Positions 33,101 through 41,019 of a stretch of DNA of 64,000 bases are shown here, piece by piece. Every line of letters starts with the position of its first letter. Positions within the stretch are counted from its first letter, which is position 1. The position numbers were made by a program, and so were the translations under genes. The notes beneath the pieces are model-generated. The model saw nothing but the letters and a program-made list of their open reading frames with translations, did no database searches and was not told the origin of the DNA. Source of the DNA: Streptomyces sp. NBC_01463 (GTDB lineage: Bacteria > Actinomycetota > Actinomycetes > Streptomycetales > Streptomycetaceae); assembly GCA_036227345.1 (NCBI GenBank), contig CP109468.1, positions 4,402,001 through 4,466,000 of the forward strand, given 5' to 3'.

Positions 33101-34508
33101 GGGCACGCCCGACGGACCCGGCGGCGATCCGGAGCTGCCCGGGTCCGGCCGGACCACGCACACGACCGGGACGACCCCGGCCGGCAACGCCCGTGGCGCC
33201 GATTCCGAAGGCCCGGAGGGTCCCGCGGTTCCCGCCGGCCCGGACGCCCATGACGGGACCCGTCCGCGGACGCTCTCGCCCGGCCCGGACGCGCGGCGGC
33301 AGCCGCTGCCCGCCGAGGCGCCCATGCCCGGCGGCTCGTCCGACTCGACGCAGGGGCGCGCGTTCAGCGTGCGGACGCTGGGGCAGGGCGTGCCGTTCTC
33401 CCAGCACATCGCCCATCAGCAGAACCAGACGCTCGGCGGCGGTGGCGCCGGCCGGCGCCGCAAGCTCGCCGCCCCGCCCGAGGGCGACCGCAACGAGCGC
33501 GCCGCCCTGCCGCCGGCGGGGCCCGCGGCACCCACCGCCACACCGTCGCAGCCGCCCGCCGCGCAGAGCGGCCCCGGCGGCACAGGAGGCATGGGCGGTG
33601 CGGGCGGCACCGTGCAGGGCCAGGGTTCCGGGCAACTGCTCGCCGCTCCGGCCGCCGAAGGACGCGCGTACGCGATAGGGGCGCCCGACGAGGGAGCCGC
33701 CGAGGGGCCTGAGCCGCTGGACGGGCCCGGCGGCGCGGTCGAGGTCGCCAACCGGCCCTCCCCGCAGCCCGTCGACGACGAACTGCCCCCGGAGCCGCTG
33801 GACAACCCGCGCCGGCTCCTGGTCTGGCCGGCGCCCGACGTCTCCACCCAGCAGGCACTGAGCGACCGCGGCTACCGGCCGGTGATCGTGCACTCGCGCG
33901 AGGAGGTCGACGCGCAGATCGCGGCGTTCCCCGCCGCGCTGTTCGTGGACCCGCTGACCGGTCCCATCACCCGCAAGGCGCTCCAGTCGCTGCGCCAGGC
34001 GGCGGTGGCGGCCGAGGTGCCGGTGCTGGTGACGGCCGGTCTGGGGCAGGCCTCGCGAGAGGCGGCGTACGGCGCCGACCCGGCCGTACTCCTGAAGGCG
34101 CTCGCCCCGCGCGACAGCGAACAGCATCCGCCCCGCGTCCTGCTCATCGAGGAGAACGGCGACATCGCGCTCGCGCTGACGCAGACGCTGGAGCGCCGCG
34201 GCATGCAGGTCGCCTGCGCCGCGACGGACAGCGAGGCCGTCTCGCTCGCGACCCGGATGCGGCCGAACCTGGTGGTGATGGACCTGATGCAGGTACGCCG
34301 CCGCCGGGCCGGGATCGTGGACTGGCTGCGCGCCAACGGCCAGCTGAACCGCACCCCCCTGGTCGTCTACACCTCGGCCGAGATGAACCCCTCCGAGCTG
34401 CCGAAGCTGAGCTCGGGCGAGACCGTGCTCTTCCTGGCGGAGCGCTCGACCAGCGACGAGGTGCAGTCCCGCATCGTCGACCTGCTCGCGAAGATCGGCA
34501 CGAACTGA
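30153..34508 (+). CDS. Giant PAS/degenerate-histidine-kinase/receiver signalling protein (1451 residues)
   Basis: A cytoplasmic multidomain protein. PAS 1 (about 10-140) and PAS 2 (about 150-270) precede a coiled coil of heptads such as VTELTERHTAEVTGLTEQH (280-340). A dimerisation-like helix follows, where the usual H-box is replaced by LGESLRGPLQELRGEL, lacking the phospho-His. A degenerate ATPase-like domain occupies about 410-555, then about 650 residues of Pro/Gly/Ala-rich linker studded with basic GRRRARR-type motifs. Two receiver-like domains end it. The first (1220-1320) has Asp1266 but no acid pair; the second (1328-1451) has Asp1377 and Thr1407 but lacks the lysine. GTG 30153 has AGGGAGGAA upstream. 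Probably a signalling scaffold rather than an active kinase. Confidence 0.88.
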   Translation: MSSRPSRGAARLAAILDALPDGLLLVNCNGTVVNANTIALEMFETPGTALVGRGLLDLLPEFDSKLIPGSMRRPEAADERGRTKPTRMIARRTDGNEYPVEVTSASLEDGQAAYNDVQSSYSGSYTGDELLMLVVRDLSGTVDTEAELARSQRQTEMILRAASEGVVGTDTDGRVVLVNPAAAQILGFRASDLGGQELHPLILHSRAEGEPFPYEESPLADTLKSGRKHRVRGQVLWSKSGAQVPVDLTTAPVRDGDQLVGAVMTFTDRRPYEELDEQRRTEVTELTDRHTAEVTELTERHTAEVTGLTEQHAAELADRTERYASELEEQAERLADLSARHSQLTAVLGESLRGPLQELRGELSTLAADPAGQLWPEANQILHHLAAGYARMTTLVDNVLSYQRLDGGSEALVKTNVLLDGVVTAGIDAAVELIGPGRAQFAVHAPPIEAEVDAGRLVTALAHLVADVAGVDSTGKARLVPGGGYVDSTVVVAAAQRGDVVRIEVRGPFAGGDPVHVPIVRGIVRAHGGVLQTHEMAGMSGSAYVLEVPLGAGAGTVMPPMAPEQQALGPVPPEVHGDPGVPGATVPGAGVSGPGAFDTGVSDSGASGEVALPEGGRGRRRARRASTDAFLDSPVDGSDGVGEPGAAGPGTEPAEPTGRRRARREAGSGPGHGAVPEAGALPGSADAAAPGAGHPHALVPARPSEGSGRRRGRPSPAESGDRDGAGQQGPGQALALPASPGPSPSEGSVVTAAEGAQGAGGRPQRGQTVPPQGVPAEAQRPVPAGGHRAHRGGESQLALPAAVNAVQSTAPAAYTDLHDAPRPHGTSPADAGAPQAPAPAQQPTGRRARRALSAAQDRAAQAEAGPRVPFALPPADADRVPPTAGEADASLPGRHDAVSGAPGDDHTPPQAHPVPTGRRRARHADAPQQDGPGAPFGSPGQPGPYDPRDPNGPGSPSDLPSPPAQPGGWSTDDASGQGPAAAPGTPDGPGGDPELPGSGRTTHTTGTTPAGNARGADSEGPEGPAVPAGPDAHDGTRPRTLSPGPDARRQPLPAEAPMPGGSSDSTQGRAFSVRTLGQGVPFSQHIAHQQNQTLGGGGAGRRRKLAAPPEGDRNERAALPPAGPAAPTATPSQPPAAQSGPGGTGGMGGAGGTVQGQGSGQLLAAPAAEGRAYAIGAPDEGAAEGPEPLDGPGGAVEVANRPSPQPVDDELPPEPLDNPRRLLVWPAPDVSTQQALSDRGYRPVIVHSREEVDAQIAAFPAALFVDPLTGPITRKALQSLRQAAVAAEVPVLVTAGLGQASREAAYGADPAVLLKALAPRDSEQHPPRVLLIEENGDIALALTQTLERRGMQVACAATDSEAVSLATRMRPNLVVMDLMQVRRRRAGIVDWLRANGQLNRTPLVVYTSAEMNPSELPKLSSGETVLFLAERSTSDEVQSRIVDLLAKIGTN

Positions 34509-34537
34509 CCGCCGGAGGCGCTGCTTCCGCACACGGC

Positions 34538-34570
34538 GAGGGCGGTACGGGAACCTCCCGTACCGCCCTC
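34538..34570. terminator. Bidirectional terminator between convergent genes
   Basis: A perfect 15-base-pair stem (34538-34552 with 34556-34570) with an ACC loop, between the plus-strand giant gene and the minus-strand acyl-CoA ligase gene. Confidence 0.85.
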
Positions 34571-34599
34571 GTCGTGTCAGCGGCCCCGGCTCGGACGGC

Positions 34600-36249
34600 T
34601 CAGAGCCGGGTGATGTCCAGCTCGCCCGCCGCGTACTGCTTGCGGATGACCTTCTTGTCGAACTTGCCGACGCTCGTCTTCGGCACGGACGCGATGACCG
34701 ACCAGCGCTCCGGCAGCTGCCACTTGGCGATGCCCGCGTCGGCGAGGAACGTCTGCAGCGCCTCGTAGTCGGCGGTGGCGCCCTCCTTCAGGACGACGGT
34801 CGCGAGCGGGCGCTCGCCCCACTTGTCGTCCGGGACGGCCACGACGGCGGCCTCGGCGACATCGGGGTGCGCCATCAGGGCGTTCTCCAGCTCGACGCTG
34901 GAGATCCACTCGCCACCGGACTTGATGACGTCCTTGGCCCGGTCGGTGAGGGTGAGGAAGCCCTCGCCGCTGATCACGCCGACGTCGCCGGTCTTCAGCC
35001 AGCCGTCCTCGCTGAACTTGTCCTCGGGACGCAGCGCCTCGCCGTCCGCGCCGCCGTAGTACGAACCGGCGATCCAGGCGCCGCGCACCTCCAGCTCACC
35101 GGCGGACTCGCCGTCCCACGGGAGGTGTTCGCCGCCGGGGCCGACCAGGCGCGCCTCGACGCCGGCCGGGAAGCGGCCCTGGGTGATGCGGTAGGGCCAC
35201 TCCTGCTCCTCGGTCAGCCCGGCGGGCGGGTTGGCCATCGTGCCGAGCGGCGAGGTCTCCGTCATGCCCCAGGCGTGACAGAGGCGGACACCGAGCCTGT
35301 CGTACGCCTCCATGAGGGAGGGCGGACAGGCGGCGCCGCCGATGGTGACGTTGGCCATCGAGGTGAGGTCGCGCGGGTTGGCGGTGACCTCGGCCAGCAG
35401 TCCCTGCCAGATGGTGGGGACGGCGGCGGCGTGGGTCGGCCGCTCGCGTTCGATCATGTCGGCGAGCGGGGCGGGCTGCAGGAAGCGGTCCGGCATCAGC
35501 ATGTTGACGCCGGACATGAACGTCGCGTGCGGCAGCCCCCAGGCGTTGACGTGGAACTGGGGGACGACCACCAGGGTGGTGTCCTTGTCGGTGAGGCCCA
35601 TCGACTCGGACATGTTGACCTGCATGGAGTGCAGGTAGATCGAGCGGTGGGAGTAGACGACGCCCTTCGGGTCCCCGGTGGTGCCGGAGGTGTAGCACAT
35701 GGCGGCGGCCTGGCGTTCGTCCAGCTCGGGCCAGTCGTAGCTGGTGGGCCGGCCGGCGATCAGCTCCTCGTAGTCGTGCACCCGCACCGGGGCGCCGTCC
35801 AGGACGGAACGGTCACCGGGGCCCGCCACGACGACGTGTTCGAGCGACGTCAGCCGGGGGAGCAGCGGGGCGAGGAGCGGCAGCAGGGAGCCGTTGACGA
35901 TGACGGCCTTGTCGTCCGCGTGCCCGACGATCCAGACCAGCTGCTCGGCGGGGAGCCGGAGGTTGAGGGTGTGGAGGACGGCGCCCATCGACGGGATGGC
36001 GAGGTACGCCTCCACGTGTTCCGAGTTGTTCCACATGAGGGTCGCGACCCTCTGGTCCCCGTCGATGCCGAGCTCGTCGTGCAGGGCGTGGGCGAGCTGG
36101 GTGGCCCGCCGGCCGATCTCGGCGAAGCTGCGCCGGTGCGGCTCGGGCTCTCCGGTCCAGGTCGTGACCTGCGACTTCCCGTGGATCGTCATCCCATGGG
36201 TCAGGATGCGGGTGACAGTCAGCGGTACGTCCTGCATGGTGCTGAGCAC
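34600..36249 (-). CDS. Long-chain fatty-acid--CoA ligase (AMP-binding enzyme)
   Basis: A 549-residue adenylate-forming enzyme that activates a carboxylic acid to acyl-AMP and then acyl-CoA. The P-loop is CYTSGTTGDPKGVVYSHR, with A5-like GMTETSPLG, A7 TGDVGVI and A8 GFLTLTDRAKDVIKSGGEW, and the C-terminal catalytic lysine is in KTSVGKFDKK. Medium- to long-chain substrates are likely by overall similarity. The GTG at 36249 is chosen because GGGAGG lies 6-11 bases before it; the ATG four codons later is possible. It stands alone between a terminator and a sigma factor gene, near the igr-like operon that would need an activated acid. Confidence 0.9.
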   Translation of the reverse strand: MLSTMQDVPLTVTRILTHGMTIHGKSQVTTWTGEPEPHRRSFAEIGRRATQLAHALHDELGIDGDQRVATLMWNNSEHVEAYLAIPSMGAVLHTLNLRLPAEQLVWIVGHADDKAVIVNGSLLPLLAPLLPRLTSLEHVVVAGPGDRSVLDGAPVRVHDYEELIAGRPTSYDWPELDERQAAAMCYTSGTTGDPKGVVYSHRSIYLHSMQVNMSESMGLTDKDTTLVVVPQFHVNAWGLPHATFMSGVNMLMPDRFLQPAPLADMIERERPTHAAAVPTIWQGLLAEVTANPRDLTSMANVTIGGAACPPSLMEAYDRLGVRLCHAWGMTETSPLGTMANPPAGLTEEQEWPYRITQGRFPAGVEARLVGPGGEHLPWDGESAGELEVRGAWIAGSYYGGADGEALRPEDKFSEDGWLKTGDVGVISGEGFLTLTDRAKDVIKSGGEWISSVELENALMAHPDVAEAAVVAVPDDKWGERPLATVVLKEGATADYEALQTFLADAGIAKWQLPERWSVIASVPKTSVGKFDKKVIRKQYAAGELDITRL

Positions 36250-36431
36250 GGCGTCCTCCCGGTGGGCGCTACGCGGCAGTAAGGTTCCGCTGATTCTGCG
36301 CACATACCGAGCGGTATGTCACTACTTCCGGGCGTACGAATCGGTGTCGTCCGGAACATCCGTCCCGGCCGGGGCGTCGCGGGACAGCCCGGACACCTCG
36401 CCGGACGGCAGGCCGAAGCGGCCCGGGCAGG

Positions 36432-37160
36432 TCACCGGACGGGTGACAGCTCCGGGTCCTGCCGCAGCTTGCCGAGCGCCCGGGACACCGCGCTCTTGAC
36501 CGTGCCGATGGACACCCCGAGCACCTCGGCGGTCTGCGCCTCGCTGAGGTCCTCGTAGTAGCGCAGGACGACCATGGCCCGCTGGCGGTCCGGAAGCTTC
36601 AGCACGGCGCGCCACATCGCGTCGTGCAGCGACTGCTGCTCGGCCGGGTCGGGGCCGGGCACCGCCTCCTGCTCGGGCAGTTCGTCGCAGGCGAACTCGT
36701 CGACCTTGCGCTTGCGCCACTGCGAGGTCCGGGTGTTCAGCAGGGCCCGGCGGACATAGCCGTCGAGCGCCCGGTGGTCCTCGATCCGCTCCCAGGCGAC
36801 ATACGTCTTGGTCAGCGCCGTCTGCAGCAGGTCCTCGGCATCGCTCGGGTTCGCGGTGAGCGAGCGGGCGGCCCGCAGCAGCACCGGACCGCGGGCCTTC
36901 ACGAACGACGTGAACGACGGGTACGGCACGTAGGGCGCCCGCGCGCCGTACGGCGTTCTCGCGGTGGCCGGGGTGCGCGGGAGGGCCGGGGCGCGGGGCA
37001 CGGCGTAGGGAGCGAGCGACGCGTGGGGCGGATGCGCGGCGGGCGATGCGTGCGGGGCGCGCGGCGGGTGGCCGGTGTGCGGCGCGCGCGGGCTGCGCTG
37101 TGCGTCCCCGGTGGTGGCAGCGGCTCCCCTGGAGGCGCCCGTGCAGACTGGCGTGGTCAT
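36432..37160 (-). CDS. SigE family ECF RNA polymerase sigma factor
   Basis: A 242-residue ECF sigma factor of the actinobacterial SigE subfamily. Region 2 is FVKARGPVLLRAARSLTANPSDAEDLLQTALTKTYVAW in two overlapping stretches, and region 4 is RYYEDLSEAQTAEVLGVSIGTVKSAVSRAL. The first 75 residues are a Pro/Ala/His-rich, repetitive extension that ordinary members lack; a start further inside is possible, and the present ATG has only a weak GGAG. No anti-sigma gene is adjacent. The targets are unknown. Confidence 0.85.
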   Translation of the reverse strand: MTTPVCTGASRGAAATTGDAQRSPRAPHTGHPPRAPHASPAAHPPHASLAPYAVPRAPALPRTPATARTPYGARAPYVPYPSFTSFVKARGPVLLRAARSLTANPSDAEDLLQTALTKTYVAWERIEDHRALDGYVRRALLNTRTSQWRKRKVDEFACDELPEQEAVPGPDPAEQQSLHDAMWRAVLKLPDRQRAMVVLRYYEDLSEAQTAEVLGVSIGTVKSAVSRALGKLRQDPELSPVR

Positions 37161-37444
37161 ATCTCCACGCTAGGAGCGGGCGCCGCCGAGGGGATCGCCC
37201 CCAGGTCCCGAAACGGGGTCCGCCTCAGGGAGTAGGGCCGGCGCCGCGTCCACCTCCTGTAGGTGGAGGGGCCGTCCTCCCGTACTCAGGGTCGTCCCCG
37301 AGACCGCCGGCCGGCTCACGGAAGCGGCGCGGACCCATCCGGTACGGGACTGGCCGACGCCCTCGCCGCGGGACGGCCGGACTCTCCACCGCGGGACGGC
37401 CCGGCACCACGCCCCGGCCACTTCGCCGTGCCATGACCGGACCG

Positions 37445-38611
37445 CTACTGGGCCCGGCCCAGCAGGAGTCCCGAGGTCGGCACCCCCGTACCGGCCGTGA
37501 CCAGGGAGGTGGCGGCTCCCGGCACCTGGTTGACCGAGGTCCCCCGGATCTGCCGGACCGCCTCGGCTATGCCGTTCATCCCGTGCAGATACGCCTCCCC
37601 GAGCTGCCCCCCGTGCGTGTTCAGGGGCAGCGCGTCGGCGGCCACGAGATCCGCGGCCTCCCCCGGTCCGCAGAAGCCGAACTCCTCCAGCTGCATCAGT
37701 ACGAACGGGGTGAAGTGGTCGTACAGGATCGCCACGTCGATGTCGGCGGGACCGAGCCCCGCGTTGCGCCACAGCTGGCGGGCGACGACGCCCATCTCCG
37801 GCAGCCCGGTCAGCCCGTCGCGGTAGAAGCTCGTCATCTGCTCCTGCGCCCGCCCGGCGCCCTGCGCCGCCCCGACGATCACCGCGGGCGGCTGCCGCAG
37901 GTCCCTGGCCCGTTCCGCGCTGGTGACGACGATCGCCTGCCCGCCGTCGGTCTCCTGGCAGCAGTCGAGCAGCCGCAGCGGTTCGACGATCCACCGCGAG
38001 GCGGCATGGTCGGCCAGGGTGATCGGCTTCCCGTAGAAGTACGCCGCCGGGTTGCGCGCGGCATGGCGGCGGTCCGTCACCGCGACGTGGCCGAAGGCCT
38101 CCGGCGTCAGCCCGTACGCGTGCAGATACCGCTGGGCCGCCATCGCCACCCAGGAGGCGGGGGTGAGCAGCCCGAACGGCAGGTTCCAGCCGAGCGCGGC
38201 CCCTTCGGCCGTGGGTTCCCGCTGCTGCACCCCGGAGCCGAAGCGGCGGCCCGAGCGCTCGTTGAACGCGCGATAGCAGACGACCACGTCGGCCACGCCG
38301 CAGGCGACGGCGAGCGCTGCCTGTTGCACCGTGGCGCAGGCCGCGCCGCCGCCGTAGTGGATGCGGGAGAAGAACGACAGCTCGCCGATGCCGGCCGCCT
38401 GGGCGACGGTGATCTCGGGGCTGGTGTCCATCGTGAAGGTGACCAGTCCGTCCACGTCGGCGGGGACGAGCCCCGCGTCGTCGAGCGCCGCGTGCACCGC
38501 CTCGACGGCCAGTTTGAGTTCGCTGCGCCCGGACTCCTTGGAGAACTCGGTGGCCCCGATCCCGGCCACCGCCGCCTTCCCGCCGAGCGAATCGGCCCTG
38601 CGCACGCTCAT
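37445..38611 (-). CDS. Thiolase-fold lipid-transfer/aldolase protein (Ltp2-like)
   Basis: A 388-residue thiolase-superfamily protein of the SCP-x/lipid-transfer type (VAGIGATEFSKESGRSELKL, YGGGAACATVQQAALAVACG, HGGQLGEAYLHGMNGIAEAVRQIRG). The final gene of a five-gene operon ordered like mycobacterial fadE-fadE-chsH2-chsH1-ltp2. There Ltp2 with ChsH2 splits the C22 steroid side chain by retro-aldol cleavage to propionyl-CoA and a 17-ketosteroid. It partners the DUF35 domain encoded three genes upstream. Its start overlaps the MaoC gene stop by four bases. Role in true steroid catabolism is inferred from order, not proven. Confidence 0.85.
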   Translation of the reverse strand: MSVRRADSLGGKAAVAGIGATEFSKESGRSELKLAVEAVHAALDDAGLVPADVDGLVTFTMDTSPEITVAQAAGIGELSFFSRIHYGGGAACATVQQAALAVACGVADVVVCYRAFNERSGRRFGSGVQQREPTAEGAALGWNLPFGLLTPASWVAMAAQRYLHAYGLTPEAFGHVAVTDRRHAARNPAAYFYGKPITLADHAASRWIVEPLRLLDCCQETDGGQAIVVTSAERARDLRQPPAVIVGAAQGAGRAQEQMTSFYRDGLTGLPEMGVVARQLWRNAGLGPADIDVAILYDHFTPFVLMQLEEFGFCGPGEAADLVAADALPLNTHGGQLGEAYLHGMNGIAEAVRQIRGTSVNQVPGAATSLVTAGTGVPTSGLLLGRAQ

Positions 38612-39003
38612 GCGGATCCCTCCGGAACGCTGATGGTCACCGTGCCCGTGACATGCCGTCCGATCCCGTTGTCGCCGACGACCGCCACCTCGGCCGTCCC
38701 GTCGTCGTCCACCGAGACGACCGTGCCGCTCAACACCATCGTGTCGCCCGGATAGTTGGGCGCCCCGAGCCGGATGGCGACGCGTCTGAGCACCGCGGCG
38801 GGCCCGAAGTGATCGGTGACGTACCGCCCGACCAGGCCGTTGGTCGTCAGGATGTTCATGAAGATGTCCGGGGACCCCTTCTCCCGCGCCAGTTCCGCGT
38901 CATGGTGCACGTCCTGGTAGTCGCGGGAGGCGACGGCTCCGGCCACGATCAGCGTGCGGGTCACCGCGATCTCCAGCGGTGCCAGTTCCTCACCGGCCTT
39001 CAC
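38608..39003 (-). CDS. MaoC-like hydratase subunit (ChsH1-like)
   Basis: A 131-residue hot-dog-fold protein. The hydratase-type motif is DYQDVHHDAELAREKG, with candidate catalytic Asp/His. In the igr pathway the small ChsH1 subunit pairs with the hot-dog part of ChsH2 to hydrate the steroid enoyl-CoA. Both ends overlap neighbours by four bases (ATGA/GTGA), so translation is coupled throughout. The GTG start at 39003 is chosen on that basis; a much longer open frame exists in the same phase but overlaps the acyl-CoA dehydrogenase gene. Confidence 0.85.
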   Translation of the reverse strand: MKAGEELAPLEIAVTRTLIVAGAVASRDYQDVHHDAELAREKGSPDIFMNILTTNGLVGRYVTDHFGPAAVLRRVAIRLGAPNYPGDTMVLSGTVVSVDDDGTAEVAVVGDNGIGRHVTGTVTISVPEGSA

Positions 39004-40034
39004 TCCGGTCCCTCCTTCACGAGCAGTCCGCCCAGTTCCTGGAGCACTTCGCCGCCGCTGCCGAGATGGGCGTCGAGCTGGCGCCCCCACAGGAAGTGGC
39101 GGTGCACGGGGTGGTCCAGGTCGGCACCCGTGCCGCCGTGCAGATGCTGTCCCGCGTGGACGACCCGTCTGCCGGCCTCGGACGCCCACCACGCGGCGGT
39201 CAGTGCCTGCGCCCCGTACGGCAGCCCCTCGTCGTGCCGCCATGCCGCCTCGTACGCCGTGACCCGTATCGCCTCGGTGTCCATGTACGCGTCGGCGGCC
39301 CGCAGCAGGACCGCCTGGTTGGTCGAGAGGGGGCGCCCGAACTGCTCTCGTGTGCCGGTGTGTTCGACCGCGCGGGCCAGCGAGCCCGCGCACACGCCCG
39401 CCTGCACTCCGGCGAACGCCGTCCGGGCGGTGGCGAGCATCTCCTCGTACGCCCCCGGCCCCCCGAGCCGCTCCGCGGGAGCGCCGTCCAGCACGAGCCG
39501 GCCGGCCGACCACGGGGCCGTGGTCTCGACGGGCTCGGTCAGCACACCGGGATCCGCGGTCCGTACGATCCACAGCGTCCGGTCCGCGGCCGCGACCAGG
39601 ACGTGGGTGGCGTCCCGCAGCCACGGCACCACCGGCACGCTGCCGCTCAGCCGCCCGCCCGGCTCCGCGCGCACGGAGCCGCGGTCCGGGAACGCCCCCG
39701 CCGCCACCGCCGTACCGTCCCGCAGCGGCGGCAGCAGCCGGCCGCGCTGCTCGTCCGTCCCGTGCCCTGCGACGGCGAGGAGGCCGTACACACAGCTCGC
39801 CGCGAACGGCACCTGCGCGGTCGTCCGGCCCTGCTCCTCCAGCAGGAGCACCAGTCCGAGGAGTCCGATCTCCTCGACGGCGCCGGGCAGTCCGGCCTCG
39901 CAGAGCTCCTTCCAGAGTGCGGCGTCCGTGCCGCTGCCTGCCGCGACGAGACGGTCGTGCGTCGACAGGTCCCCGAAGATCCGGGCGGCGAGCCCGCGTG
40001 CCTCGGCCTGTTCCTCACTCGGTGTGAAATCCAT
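39000..40034 (-). CDS. Acyl-CoA dehydrogenase family protein (FadE28/ChsE1-like)
   Basis: A 344-residue acyl-CoA dehydrogenase fold protein, shorter than the usual 380-400 residues. Recognisable parts are the N-terminal helix region (EEQAEARGLAARIF), SLARAVEHTGTREQFGRPLSTNQAVLLRAADAY and the closing GGTGADLDHPVHRHFLWGR. In M. tuberculosis FadE28 is the shorter partner in an alpha2-beta2 enzyme with FadE29. Position and length match that role. ATG 40034 is chosen (GAGGG upstream, one base after the preceding stop); a GTG at 40046 would overlap it. Confidence 0.87.
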   Translation of the reverse strand: MDFTPSEEQAEARGLAARIFGDLSTHDRLVAAGSGTDAALWKELCEAGLPGAVEEIGLLGLVLLLEEQGRTTAQVPFAASCVYGLLAVAGHGTDEQRGRLLPPLRDGTAVAAGAFPDRGSVRAEPGGRLSGSVPVVPWLRDATHVLVAAADRTLWIVRTADPGVLTEPVETTAPWSAGRLVLDGAPAERLGGPGAYEEMLATARTAFAGVQAGVCAGSLARAVEHTGTREQFGRPLSTNQAVLLRAADAYMDTEAIRVTAYEAAWRHDEGLPYGAQALTAAWWASEAGRRVVHAGQHLHGGTGADLDHPVHRHFLWGRQLDAHLGSGGEVLQELGGLLVKEGPE

Positions 40035-40035
40035 G

Positions 40036-41019
40036 TCAGCCCTCACTCCCCCGGAAGACCGGCAGCACCGACTCGGCGTCCGTACGCAGGAACTCCAGCC
40101 GCACCGGCATGCCGACCCGCACCTTGTCGCACGGCACCCCGAGCACGTTGCTGACCATCCGGACGCCTTCCGCGAGTTCGATCAGTGCCACCGCGTACGG
40201 TCCGCCCTCGCCGGACTCGCCGTAGGCGGGGAAGGAGGGGTGGTGCATCACGACGTAACTGAAGACGGTGCCCTCGCCGGACGCCTCGACCGTGTCCCAC
40301 TCGGACGACCCGCAGGCGTTGCACCCGGGCAGCCAGGGGAAGCGCAGGGCGGTGCACGCCCCGCAGCGCTGGATCAGCAGCCGGCGGGCGGCGACGCCCT
40401 CCCAGAAGCCGGCGTTGTCCCGGTTGATCACCGGCCTCGCCCGCAGAGCCCGGTCCGTGCCGCGCACCGCCTCCTTCGCCCCGGGCTTCGCCGCCTCTTT
40501 CGGCTTCGTCGTCTCCTTGGGTTTCGCCGGGCGGTACTTGAGGATCCGGAAGCGGTGCGTCCCGGCCGGCTCGTCCTGCGCCCGGATGTCCATCCGGGTG
40601 GTGACGAAGTAGCCCGTCCCCAGCTTCGTCGTCTTGCGCTCCGACACCGACTCGATCACCGCGTCGAACGTGATCCGGTCGCCGGGCCGCAGCGGACGCA
40701 GGTACTCCTGCTCGCAGTCGGTCGCCACCACGGAGGTGCAGCCCGCCCCGTCGAGGAGGCCCAGCAGTTCGTCGTAGGCCCCGCTCCGGTCCGCGTACCC
40801 CGACAGGCCGGCCATCGTCCAGGCCTGGAGCATCGTGGGCGGCGCGATCGCGCCCGGCCCCGCGTACGCCTCGTTCGTGTCGCCCATCGCCTCGCACCAG
40901 TGCCTGATCATCGGCTCGTTGACCAGGTCCTTGCCCACGCCCGCGGTGGCGGCCGCCCGGCCCTCGTACGACCTGAGCCGCTCGTACAGCTCGTCCCGAA
41001 CGCCCTGCCCGTCCGTCAC
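40036..41019 (-). CDS. MaoC-like hot-dog domain fused to DUF35 zinc-ribbon/OB fold (ChsH2-like)
   Basis: A 327-residue fusion. An N-terminal hot-dog half (about 10-162, YADRSGAYDELL, DCEQEYLRPLRPGDRITFDAVI) is joined by a Lys/Pro/Glu/Ala linker (164-185) to a DUF35 domain. The zinc ribbon there uses Cys219, Cys222, Cys233 and Cys236 and is followed by an OB fold (GEGTVFSYVVMHHPSFP). This is the ChsH2 layout: the hot-dog half pairs with ChsH1 and the DUF35 half with the Ltp2 aldolase. The GTG start overlaps the upstream dehydrogenase stop by four bases. Confidence 0.9.
   Translation of the reverse strand: MTDGQGVRDELYERLRSYEGRAAATAGVGKDLVNEPMIRHWCEAMGDTNEAYAGPGAIAPPTMLQAWTMAGLSGYADRSGAYDELLGLLDGAGCTSVVATDCEQEYLRPLRPGDRITFDAVIESVSERKTTKLGTGYFVTTRMDIRAQDEPAGTHRFRILKYRPAKPKETTKPKEAAKPGAKEAVRGTDRALRARPVINRDNAGFWEGVAARRLLIQRCGACTALRFPWLPGCNACGSSEWDTVEASGEGTVFSYVVMHHPSFPAYGESGEGGPYAVALIELAEGVRMVSNVLGVPCDKVRVGMPVRLEFLRTDAESVLPVFRGSEG

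Noticed and set aside
32591..33409. Long minus-strand and alternate-frame open frames inside the giant gene linker
   Set aside because: These are expected by chance in extremely GC-rich low-complexity coding sequence and have no start signals.
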